Positions 54,722 through 64,000 of a DNA stretch of 64,000 bases are shown in pieces (positions within the stretch are counted from its first letter, which is position 1; each line of letters opens with the position of its first letter). Location of the stretch: contig NC_092803.1 of NCBI RefSeq assembly GCF_040954645.1, positions 64,990,427-65,054,426 of the forward strand, read 5' to 3'. Origin of the DNA: Diabrotica undecimpunctata (taxonomy: Eukaryota; Arthropoda; Insecta; Coleoptera; Chrysomelidae). The translations under genes were made by a program, and so were the position numbers. Under the pieces are notes generated by a model. That model ran no database searches and was not told where the DNA came from. It saw nothing but the letters and a program-made list of their open reading frames with translations.

Positions 54722-57245
54722 CTAGCTAATAGTTTTGAAAGATTCTCAAGTGATGATGTTCTTTCTTCAGATTTTTTGGCCAAAAAAGAAAGAGAGGAAT
54801 CCAAAGGTATTAATATATTGCCTGATGACCTTTCTCTTTTAAATTATTCCATAACAATGGATGAATTAGAATACTCACTAAATAATACGAAAAACTCTTC
54901 TCCCGGTCCTGAAAACATCCCTGCAATATTTCTTCAAAAACTTCCTTCATCTGCAAAGAAACACTTGCTGAATATCTATAATAATATATGGAGACATAAC
55001 AAGTGTCCAAAAATCTGGAGTTCATCTATCGTCATCCCTATTTATAAACAAAATCTCTGTCACATTTATATAGACCTATTTCTCTAACTTGTGTAATGTG
55101 TAAAGTTCTCGAGAAAATCATATCCAACAGATTAATGTGGTTTTTAAAAAATAATAAATTACTTACCCCGGAACAAAGCGGATTTCGAAAAAATCGTTCA
55201 ACACTGGATAATCTTATTAGTTTAGAGTCTGAGATTCATGAAGCAGTGGCATGTGGCATGTGGCAGTGACTGCAATGTATCGCAGTATTTTTTGACATAA
55301 CTAGAGCATACGATACAGTTTGGCGGCATAGTATTACTCAAACACTTAGTCGATGATGAATAAAAGTTAATATAGCACAATTCATAAAAATTTTTTCTAT
55401 CTCGTCGAACTTTTAATGTACGAGTTAACGGTACTTTATCTACTAACGATACTTTAACACAAAAATTCAAAAAAACGGAATTCCCCAAGGATCTAATTTA
55501 AGCGTCTCCCTATTTCTTATTGCAATAAATAATATTATTTTCACTTGTGACTTACCAGTAAAAGCTAGACTCTTTGCAGATGACTTAATCATTTTTAATA
55601 AGGGGATAAATGATAAAACCCTTCAGACCCATCTACAGAAAGTATTATGGAATCTCGAATTATGGACAAATTCCACAGGTCTTCAATTATCAACAAAATC
55701 AATGGCTATGTTAGTTTAAAAAAAATAAGTTATATCACTCCAGAATTAAAACTATTTAATAAAGAAATAAAATATGTTAAGAAAAATAAATGTCTAGGCA
55801 TGACATTTGACAACAGATTATCCTGGAACCACTACATTCATGATCTAAAAGGTACGTGTCAATCTGCACTTAACATTATAAAAACTATTGCACACAACAC
55901 GTGGGGAGCATATAGTAAAATACTGACCCTTATGTATAAGTCATTGATCAGGTCCAAACTTGACTACGCTTGTATTATTTATGATTCAGCAAAACCATAT
56001 ATCATAAAACAACTCGATCGAATACAAAATAGTGATTTGCAAACCATACTAGGTGCCTTTGATACTAGCCCTACTGAAAGTTTACACTGTGAAGCTGGGG
56101 AAGTCCCCCTGGAATTCCGAAGAAAACAACTTTTACTAACATATGCGGCATCAATATAGGCAAATCCTATGATACCTGTTAGCCAGTATGTAAATTCAGA
56201 CCGTTTTAGGAATATCTTTAAAACACATGCTAGGCTTGACCTTCCTTTTTATGAAAGGTAAGTAGATACCTCAATGAACTTGAATTAAAATTTCAAGGTA
56301 CCTATTATATACCCGATATTAACACTGTTCCCCCTTGGACTGCTCCCTTTCCATTTGTCAATACCAAACTCTCCATATATAAACAAGCAGATAATCATCT
56401 CAAATCATTATATCAATATGTCCTCCAAGAACTTAAGACATACAATAACCATAATCTTATATATACCGATGCCTCTAAAACTATAGATGAAGTAGGAGCA
56501 GCATTTATGTTTAATAAAACAAAAATATTAATGAAACTCCCTAAATTGACATTCATTTACACAGCTGAGTTAACCGCTATTCTTAATGCAATAAATTTTG
56601 TGGTAGAAAATAGTATCAAAAACCCTGTCATTATTTCGGATTTTCTAAGTTCTGTAATTGCCCTCAATAACATATCCTAGTCATCCAAGTCTACTACTTG
56701 TTAAATCAGCATTAAGCTAACTGCAAACTATGAACATAAATGTTAACTTTGTATGGATTCCTTCCCATATCGGAATTGGTGGTAATGAAGAAGTAGATTC
56801 CTTGGCAAAACTAGCAATCTCGAGTCCGGAAGCTGTAGAAATCAGAAGCATTCCATATCTAGATATAAAACCTATAATCAAGAACTTAATAATCAGTGAT
56901 TGGCAGACCAAGGGGAATCAGTCAACATCCAAACTACGAGAAGTAAAACATTCTATATTACCTTGGAAATCAACCCCAAATAAGCGTATACATCAAACCA
57001 TCCTATCTCGTCTGAGAATAGGCCAGACCGCCATCACTCATAAACATCTGCTGGAAAGTGAATTAAAACCACAGTGCTACGTATCTGATATTGTGCTCAG
57101 TGTTCGCTATATTTTACTGGAGTGTCCTTTATATTGCATGGAGAGACTTCAATATAAATTACAAGATACCTTACAGGCAATACTAAGTGACGGAACTCAT
57201 GAAAAATTTGACATCATACTTATATTCCATAAATGTACTAAATAA
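54722..57245 (+). pseudogene. LINE-H RT and RNase H
   Basis: RT start (54776-55087): ITMDELEYSLNNTKNSSPGP, ENIPAIFLQKLP, IWSSSIVIPIYK. Then LTPEQSGFRKNRSTLDNLIS (about 55170), AVFFDITRAYDTVW (55285), ARLFADDLIIFN (55563; catalytic FADD intact), and the open block 55647-56159 (KKNKCLGMTFDNRLSWNHYI, SKLDYACIIYDSAKPYIIKQ). RNase H: YTDASKTIDEVGAAFMF (56462) and VNFVWIPSHIGIGGNEEVDS (56739) in the block ending at 57245, with a C-terminal CYVSDIVLSVRYILLEC remnant of the zinc knuckle. Several frameshifts. Confidence 0.8.
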
Positions 57246-57340
57246 ACTGTAAAACTTTAAATTGTACAACGCCAATGACCCTATGAGGTTGAGGCATAAA
57301 TAAATAAAAAAAAATAAAAAAAAATATATTACCTAACCGA
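54722..57340 (+). mobile_element. LINE-H, I-like non-LTR retrotransposon, 5'-truncated
   Basis: Contains RT, RNase H and C-terminal region in native order, a 3' untranslated tail TGAGGTTGAGGCATAAATAA and an (AAATA/AAAAT)-type end to about 57335. The endonuclease region is missing. No target duplication was recognised. Confidence 0.75.
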
Positions 57341-57344
57341 AAAT

Positions 57345-58640
57345 GAGTTCTGCGTATTCTCATTGTTGGGTATATAAGCCTTATCACGATCAGAGTAGAA
57401 TTAGTTACCTCCTTCCTAGATTGTTCTTTACGTTGTTCTAGAACAACAAAAGTATTAAAAGTTATTGCTGAATACTCATTTTCACCAGAGACAATCAAAA
57501 AATTATTTAAAATAATTTAAAAACCATTTACGGCACTTTTTCTTTTCTCTGAATTAGAATTTTTTACTGTAGCACGGTAAATTATTTTAAATTTTGATGT
57601 TCTTATTCAGTTCATTATTCCCTATATTTCCCTATGCGTTTCTTTAATTAAATTTGCTAAGAAAACATAAAAATAGGAACCATAAAAGGTACGTCGCTGT
57701 AGAAATGTATCGTAAAATAAAACGGTTTCAACTTATTTTGAAAAATTTTTCATTCTAAATACGTGTGCTATTACTCCTAAAAGCAGTCTTTAGGACTAAT
57801 GTTTTCAATGCGGCTAAATTTTCTAAAAAGGTGTCTACTAATTTAGCCAGATTTTAGAACTAACTACCGAGATTTTCTATATGCCCATGATCGCATCCCA
57901 ATGCGCGGTCACACAACGACGAACATTTGTGTAGCGTTTAACAATTAGATCGTAAGAAATTTGATAATTATTGCTATTTATTGAAAAATTACGAATCCAA
58001 CTGAGTGGAGTCCCCTTTATTTCTTCTACTCTTATTTTAAATAAAGATCGAATAGATGAATCTGATAAAGCTTTAAAACGTAAATAAAAAATTACCTGAA
58101 TGTCATTCATAGTTGTTTTTCTCAAAAATTTAAGTTTCTTATTCTTTTGTTCAAGTTTTTCCATTTTAAATTTCTAACAAATTCCAATTAATATGTACAA
58201 GAATGTGCTTAAAACCCCGAAATCAACCTAGTTAATATTTGATACTTTATTAAAACGACTATATCTCTACTTCAAAACTCCCATAAATCCTTACTTCAAA
58301 TGCTCATAAATTATTCTCGAGCTTCGAATTTATTAGTTTTCGACAAGGGAAGCAAATTAATTAACCCGGTTTTTTATAAACCTCCAAAACAATAAAAAAT
58401 ACGACACGAGACGAAACCAACCATTCAAATTTAAATATAATAAAGATGTTTTTTCCACAAATGAATTCAAATCCAGCTAGATAAGTCCAATATGGTGAAT
58501 TAAATAAACAATGAACTATTACGAGAATTAATAACAATTAATTTAACATCAACTTTAATCCTTCGATAGCTCTGTCGAGATGAATGAACTTTAACTCATA
58601 GGTGCAAAAAATCATCAAATTTTAAATGGTTGCAATAAAC
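57345..58640. other. unassigned interval
   Basis: Holds one 95-codon minus-strand frame (58164-57877) starting MEKLEQKNKKLKFLRKTTMN, lysine-rich at the N-terminus and unrecognised. No repeat structure seen. The frame may be fortuitous. Confidence 0.3.
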
Positions 58641-58644
58641 AATC

Positions 58645-59345
58645 AAAACAATGTATGTGCTCAGATAAAACTTTCCATAGCGTGTTGTGTAACTCTTATT
58701 TTATTTATTGTTCCTTTTTTCAGAGTTAGTGTTTCTGCACCACATGTAAGGATCGGTAAAACATGTTGGTTAACAACTTTTCTTTTCAAACAAACTGGAA
58801 TATTAGACTTGAAAATGTTGTTCATTCTACCAAAGGCAGCCCATGTGAAACCTATCCTTTGTATTTCAGTTATCTGATTATCTCGGCGTAAGTAAATCTC
58901 ATGCTCTAGATATTTGTAAGCTATTACTTGGTCGACGCTATGGCTTTTAATCTAAATTTTATCACTGACTACTAAGTTGGTCATACATTTTTTCTTTAAG
59001 GAGTTTATTTTAAGTCCAATTGTTTTTAATGCTTCATAGAGCGTTTCCAGCATTTTTGTAGCCTTATCAACTCTATTAGATATTTTAACGTTGACATCGG
59101 CAAATCTTAGATGGTTCAGATCCTCTCCATTTATATTAATTGTCATATCATCCTTTTGAGAGAGCTCTTTTTATTTCGTCTGTTGTGATATCTGGGATGT
59201 CTTCTTAGCCTACATTTTGGACTTTTGGTATTTGAATTTGATTAGGTTCTGGAATTTCTTCTCGGTTATACAATTCGTAGTAAAAATCTTAAGTAAGTTT
59301 TAAAATATCTTCGTTATTTGTTTTAGTTTGTAACTTAACTTTTCT
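58645..59345 (-). pseudogene. LINE-J reverse transcriptase with internal deletion
   Basis: Upstream part (about 59345-59165): FYYELYNREEIPEPNQIQIP, KVQNVG, EDIPDITTDEIKRAL. Then a deletion of the central RT directly joins MTININGEDLNHLRFADVNV (59146; catalytic FADD reads FADV), KMLETLYEALKTIGLKINSL, VVSDKI, VDQVIAYKYLEHEIYLRRDN, QITEIQRIGFTWAAFGRMNN and VVNQHVLPILTCGAETLTLK. This is a LINE distinct from A to D. Confidence 0.7.
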
Positions 59346-59673
59346 GGCTGAGAACTGGGGGATGGAAAGAGAAACAGAAAATCTAGGTGCAAGTTAGTTT
59401 CCCATGCAAACCGGGGCTCAGATGTTTTTAATACAGAAACTCAATTCCAAAATAGATGGTTCCTTCTGGCGACGTAAAAATCATCCAAAAGTGATAAACA
59501 GCTATCAGCACCTAATACAATTTAGTAGTGAGTTTTATAAAAATGACATACTTCCTCCCTATAATTGTGATTATAACATATCAGAATTACATATCCCTCA
59601 TCATTACCTAAATATTGAATCACATGCAAATAAATTTAATATAGATGCGTTTATTAACCAAACAATTCTGTGG
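59346..59673 (+). other. unrecognised 96-codon open frame
   Basis: The frame at 59404-59694 (MQTGAQMFLIQKLNSKIDGS...) lies between LINE-J and element D and its last codons run into the element D terminus. No domain recognised. Confidence 0.25.
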
Positions 59674-60491
59674 CCGCAGGGTAAAAGTTCTTAAGTCAAG
59701 TTTTGGCCATTTTGAGTCAACTTTTTTTGGGCAACATTTCAACAATTTTGGGCTAACGGATAGGTGGCTATTTATATTTGTGGGTAAAAAAACCTGAGTC
59801 CTACATAATGATTCGTTTCTACAATATAATTGGAGGAAATAATAACATAAGTCAAATATTATTTGTTTGTATTTGGATAAAATAACCTTAGTGACATAAG
59901 AATTTATTCGCTTATGAAATTTTGAGCAAAAGTTCCTATGTCAGTTTGGGAAGTTATACCTACCCGGTTATAAAAATTGCTGGCAACCTTGAATTCTGTG
60001 GTCGCAGGGTAAAAGTTCTTAAGTCAGAAATCATTGTATCGAGAAACGCAAGTTTGGAATATTTTGACATTTTTCCAGAATCATAACTTTAAAATCGTTA
60101 CTAAATGTAAGAGTTTAACTGTATATCAGTTTTGGTGTATTGTTTACCTAGGAGTTACATAGCTAACTAGATCAAAATTATTTTAAATTAATAAAAAAAT
60201 GACTTAAGTAATTATGCACCAATGAGTTATATTACTTAAGTTTTTTAGACCACTGATATCTCAATACATGTATTAAAAACAATGGCATCTGTAGTCATTA
60301 ATTATTATAATAGGTATTAGAAATAAATAAGAAATGTATTATAGTAAATATTTAATAAAATCATAAAAACTAAACATTTTTTGATTCGTTATTAAGAGAA
60401 AAATCTTAAAAAATAAATATTACTCATCATGAGAGGTGACGTTATCCTTCCTTTTAGATCTAGGGATTTTTAGGTTTTTATAATATTCATG

Positions 60492-61154
60492 AAACACTGG
60501 ATTTTTTTTTACCGCATCAACCCCTAGGGTTATTAGCGGGTGGTATAACGTTATTTTAGAAAAGTTACATTTAGTATATTATTAAAATTTACATAACAGT
60601 TTTGGAAAATACAAACATTTTATGTTATGTTACAGTTTGTTATACAGTTTACAATTTTTGATAAAATTTATTGTATTGCTGATGTCTTCTTTTAGAGTTT
60701 CTTTCAAATTGTGTTTTAGTTTTGCTGTCGATCTTGCTGTTGAGTACACTTGACAGTCTATCATTATATGTTGCACTGAAAATGGTATTTGACGGATGTG
60801 GCAAATCGGCTGAGGGTCCTTGGAGATGATGTATCCATGTGTAAATTTTGTATGACCTAGTCGCAGTCTGTTAATAACTAATTGGTCATGTCTTTTAGCT
60901 GGGAGCGGTAGTAAAGCAGAAGTAACATCTGGTTTGATACTTTTTAATTTTGCTTCTGTTTGGTTCCATTTTACTTGCCAGGTTTTGTTCATGTAAGTTT
61001 TTATTAATGTTTTTTGGTCTGAAATTGGTATGATTTGCATAATAGGAATTGTCATGTTATTGATAGTTTCTGTTGCTGCTTTATCAGCTGCTTCATTACC
61101 CCTTATCCCAACATGGGATGGTACCCATAAAAATGTTATGTTTAAACACTGGAT
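60492..61154 (-). mobile_element. LINE-I, short 5'-truncated I-like LINE, 11-bp target duplication
   Basis: AAACACTGGAT at 60492-60502 and 61144-61154 encloses a 641-bp minus-strand body with a short poly(A) tail (T-run at 60503-60510). It is inserted in the C-terminal coding region of element D: the duplicated bases are the codons for NPVF in ILHLINPVFHEYYKNL. Confidence 0.85.
60630..61140 (-). pseudogene. RNase H end and C-terminus of an I-like LINE (LINE-I)
   Basis: Begins ITFLWVPSHVGIRGNEAADK (end of RNase H, H and D of the site present), runs in one open frame through KTWQVKWNQTEAKLKSIKPD, VINRLRLGHTKFTHGYIISK and CHIRQIPFSVQHIMIDCQVY (CxxC/H-type zinc knuckle with its first cysteine pair reduced) to the TAA at 60630. 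Same architecture as LINE-G and LINE-H. Only about 170 residues remain. Confidence 0.75.
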
Positions 61155-63011
61155 TTATTAAATGTAAAATGCTGATTAAGTCTGCATTTTTCCCTTTACT
61201 TATAGGTAAACCCTCAGTATACTGAGTTGCAGGCCTTAAATGTGGAATATTTTATCTTTTTCTTAGAAAAGATATTTTTTTTAAATGCACATCTAATTCT
61301 AGAAATGTTTTATACAACAGAGTACACATATTTTCTTCTTTCAAAAATCGCATCCATTGTACTTATAACATGCCACACAAATTTATTACTCTCGTCATCT
61401 TTTGTTTTTAATTGCAATTCTTTGACATATAGTTACTTAAAATCTAGGAAATCTGGTTGATCCATATCTACCACAATATATTTCGGTCCCATTGATCGGA
61501 TTAACTGAGACCAGTCACGTGGATGATGAATATCCATGGATTTCTTATTTTTATTCTTTTCTATATTTGCATGCACTGTGTCACATTCTATATGTGAATG
61601 TCCACTTATCATAAATTTATGATCTATAGACTGCAAATGAGAAGAGTTTTGTAACGCTGAAAAACACATAGCAGCTATATGTGAATTTCTGTTTTGACCT
61701 GTACATGTTTCAAAATATATGATCAAATGAGTTATATCTGGTGAAAGTTGGGAAATATATCTGTATACGCAAGAACCAATCTGGCTACCTCCTCGTCCTG
61801 CTATTGTCTCATTCCACATAAAATTCCAAGCTACTCCTGTGTCACCTTCATGGACTTTTAAATTATATATAGCCAGTTGACGTTTATAAAACATATTGCA
61901 AATCAAAGGTTACCATTTTAATTAAAGGGTATTTTATTGCGTCAGCTTTATCCTTTAATTTTGCACAAAAATGTTTGTCAGCGACAGTTTTATGTCTGTT
62001 AAATTAATTAAATTAAATTAAATTAATTTATTTCTATTTAATTAAAAGATCCTTCTTTTTCTACTTCATCTTTACATAATTTCACTTTTAGCTTGAATTT
62101 ATCGCACGTGTTGCATGTATCATTATGGGGCACTTTGAAACTTAAATTCATTTCCTTATAAATAATTCTATACACATTGCAGGATACTGGGTGGTCCGTT
62201 ACTGATTCTTTGTAAAGTAAATACATTACAGAAATATTTAAGTGAGATGGAAGATACTTTTTTTCAGTATGTCTTCTGCTGTAATGGCTTTCATATCTTT
62301 AGAACGAATGTATGTGATTGATGATAAATATTATCTTTTCTTTGCTGGGTAGTTTTTGTTACTGGTGAATGTCTTCCTCGATTGTCAGTACTTATAGTAG
62401 TTGCTCCATCTGAATTCTTGAGTATTTTATTAAGTTGAACTTTTATAAACCCTTCTGTGATATCAAAAGTTTTCATAAAACATACTTTACATATTTTATG
62501 TAATTCTTCATCAATTTTATTATTGTAAGTATATGGTAACTCTCTTTTGCGGTTGTTAGTATCTGAGTGTATACGAGTTGTTGCCTTAGGCTTGGACGTA
62601 ATCAAGCTAACAATATAGTCTGCTCGACGATCGTGACGTCCTGAAGACCAAAAACCAGAAAACAGCTGTTGTCGTTTAGCCGTCTCAAATCTAATACTAC
62701 AATTCAATTCAACATTGGTAATAAATCGTGACAAAATTTACCCTGTACTTCTTTACCACTTTCTGTGACATATGGTTGACCAGTATTTCTGCAAATCTTC
62801 CTTGTTGCTCTAAAAATTCTTGATCGTTTAGAAGGAACTGTTTGAACTATGTTTCTAGTTCTCTTTGTTTTTACTGCTGGAATACTTTTTCCTGTGTCTC
62901 CATTGTACCTTGTGGTGTGGCAAGTTCAATGTTCTTCTGTCCTGCAACATTATTATCTAAATTGTTCATTGAAATATCTAAATTTGATTCGTCTAACTTT
63001 GGAATGTAATT

Positions 63012-63320
63012 TCTTCATCATCACTATTATGAAAAGAATTCTCAAACTCATTTACAGTGTGTCCGAAAAAAATATGAAGCGTTATTAAAAAAAAACACGA
63101 AAAAAACAAACTGCAGCTAGTAAAATACGTTTGTTAAACTAAGTTTTCACTTACATTTATCTTTTGAGACACTCTGTATATCATGACCGCATGTACTGGT
63201 TGATGTTTGACGGTTGCCTGATGTACATGTCTGGGTCATCTGGGTCTTTGTCTTAATCACCACTTTTATGAAAAGGATCCTCAAACTCACTTACAATTTG
63301 CCCTGAAAAAATATCTTTTT
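63012..63320. repeat. duplicated exon segment of about 70 bp in element D
   Basis: 63012-63085 (TCATCACTATTATGAAAAGA then ATTCTCAAACTCATTTACAG) and 63250-63318 (TAATCACCACTTTTATGAAA then AGGATCCTCAAACTCACTTA) are diverged direct copies. Both encode VNEFENSFHNS / VSEFEDPFHKS on the minus strand. Only the right copy keeps the TTTTTTCAG splice acceptor. Confidence 0.6.
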
Positions 63321-63749
63321 TTATTTTATTTTTTTTTTATATTTTAATTTAATTTTTATCTTATAAATAAAACAAATATGTCAAAATTAAAACCAATTCT
63401 ATTTGTATGAAACCAATAAAAAGTTTACTAGCAGTAAATTTAAAATAATTTACATATAAAAACGTTGCAACGTAGAATTATTTCATCAAAAACGGCTTTC
63501 TATGACTTTTTAAAGTTAAAGTCTATGACTTAAATTTAAAATAACTGTGTACCTATCTGCAATTTGTAAATTGTTTACCTCGCCCTAAATAAAAAATGAC
63601 CGAATTTCTTTCACAATAATGTAGTTTGATATTCGTTAAATAATCAAAATTCCAATTAGCAAACTTTTAAAACTAAACTGTATACGTATGAAACAAAATA
63701 TTAAAATATTCTACTATGTATTTATAATAAAAACACGTTTATTTCTTAC

Positions 63750-63925
63750 CATATTCATTTTGCTGTACTGCAGTCATGGCCTCAAAATTGTCGCTTAGAA
63801 TTTTCGACCCAGCACTGCTGCTTTTTATTTCTATTGCAGTAATCTGGCGATGCTGTATCCCATAGACAGGGATTTGATTGTACCAAACAAATAAATTTGT
63901 CACTATCAAATACAGTACGCTCCAT
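63750..63925 (-). CDS. MADF-domain exon, candidate first exon of element D gene
   Basis: From ATG 63923-63925: MERTVFDSDKFICLVQSNPC, then LWDTASPDYCNRNKKQQCWV. LI/CLVxxxPxLWDxxSxDYxNRxKKxxxW is the opening half of a MADF (Adf-1-type, Myb/SANT-like) DNA-binding domain. A one-base slip in an A-run (about 63798) closes the frame after 47 codons; the alternative frame continues ILSDNFEAMTAVQQNEYG to a strong donor, G|GTAAGAA, at 63750/63749. Joining to the acceptor at 63303 keeps phase with element D's exon. MADF proteins are DNA-binding partners in several transposon and host systems. Whether this exon belongs to element D is inference. Confidence 0.5.
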
Positions 63926-64000
63926 TATTTAACTATATTCAGAAAACACCGTCTTTCTTTCGTTGCTCATTCACAATTATTCGACAGAAAATCGCGCGTC

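Larger units (their letters stand above)
60420..63302 (-). pseudogene. DUF7869-like putative transposase (element D), exon 2 onward
   Basis: From a TTTTTTCAG acceptor at 63303: QIVSEFEDPFHKSGD, stop, DKDPDDPDMYIRQPSNINQY; later CFRNTGQPYVTESGKEVQ-like text; CSIRFETAKRQQLFSGFWSS (62700); ELHKICKVCFMKTFDITEGF; STDNRGRHSP; MYLLYKESVTDHPVSCNVYR (62226); NDTCNTCDKFK; WNETIAGRGGSQIGSC (61826); YFETCTGQNRNSHIA; ISGHSHIECDTVHANIEK (61610); DWSQLIRSMGPKYIVVDM; and after the LINE-I insertion NPVFHEYYKNLKIPRSKRKD to the TAA at 60420-60422. The motif order matches element A. In FETC the family's TDNC aspartate is E. Several stops and gaps. Confidence 0.65.
59675..64000 (-). mobile_element. DNA transposon D (DUF7869-like), right end beyond window
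   Basis: The left end is placed at CCGCAGGGTAAAAGTTCTTA (59676), because the same motif returns as TCGCAGGGTAAAAGTTCTTA at 60001 and as weaker copies AAAAGTTCCTATGTCAG (59928), TGACTTAAGTAA (60199) and TTACTTAAGTTT (60231). Its layout resembles the terminal motif of element A (CGGAGGTAAAGGACACTATG). The transposase gene reads leftwards from 63925 to 60420. The opposite terminus is not in the window. Confidence 0.5.

Noticed and set aside
62849..63088. 79-codon plus-strand frame
   Set aside because: Antisense to the element D N-terminal region; composition explained by the minus-strand gene.

Overview
This 64 kb window looks like transposon-dominated, AT-rich heterochromatin-like DNA from an insect, most likely a beetle. 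That taxonomic guess is inference: it rests on the TE mix (RTE-like and I-like non-LTR elements, Penelope-like elements, DUF4817-type mariners, piggyBac, Tc1, hAT, Harbinger), the (TA)n arrays and the base composition. I see no intact host gene, no RNA gene, no LTR retrotransposon and no bacterial feature. Almost every coding stretch is a decayed or truncated transposon gene.

Layout. 0-7.6 kb: a hAT element (right end at 3684) that carries a Penelope hairpin and a 5'-truncated LINE and sits inside a DUF4817 mariner, which is itself split by a piggyBac at a TTAA site. 7.9-10.2 kb: transposon B with a 4-bp AATT duplication. 10.6-14.0 kb: mariner M2 with arms of about 670-690 bp. 14-18.7 kb: Penelope remnants, an I-like LINE 3' end with an open 465-codon frame, and a pogo stub. 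20.2-25.4 kb: transposon A, interrupted by LINE-B with an 11-bp target duplication. 25.4-32.1 kb: (TA)n arrays, Penelope element PLE-2 with arms of about 470 bp, a Tc1 element and an RTE-like fragment. 32.1-38.2 kb: a long foldback, two Penelope hairpins and a Harbinger deletion derivative. 38.3-44.1 kb: three LINEs nested inside one another. 44.3-53.1 kb: a kinase pseudogene fragment, a Tc1 relic, LINE-K split by transposon E, and mariner M3. 53.1-54.6 kb: the only TE-poor stretch, with possible regulatory sequence. 54.7-57.3 kb: an I-like LINE. 58.6-64 kb: LINE-J and transposon D, which runs to the window edge.

The most interesting system is a group of four related DNA transposons (A, B, D, E). 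They encode a DUF7869-like putative transposase recognisable by TDNC-GQNKN-like and GH(T/S)-x-M/I-x-x-D-x-x-H motifs. B and E have 4-bp target duplications. A, D and E carry many reiterated copies of their own terminal motif just inside the ends. D may also splice a MADF DNA-binding exon onto its transposase. The second theme is Penelope-like elements: at least five hairpin or inverted-pLTR structures, several with hammerhead-like cores. Two to three of them have a one-sided extension of about 34-40 bp and 12-15 bp target duplications. Many insertions are precise enough that removing them with one duplication copy restores the host element's reading frame, so the relative age of the layers can be read directly.
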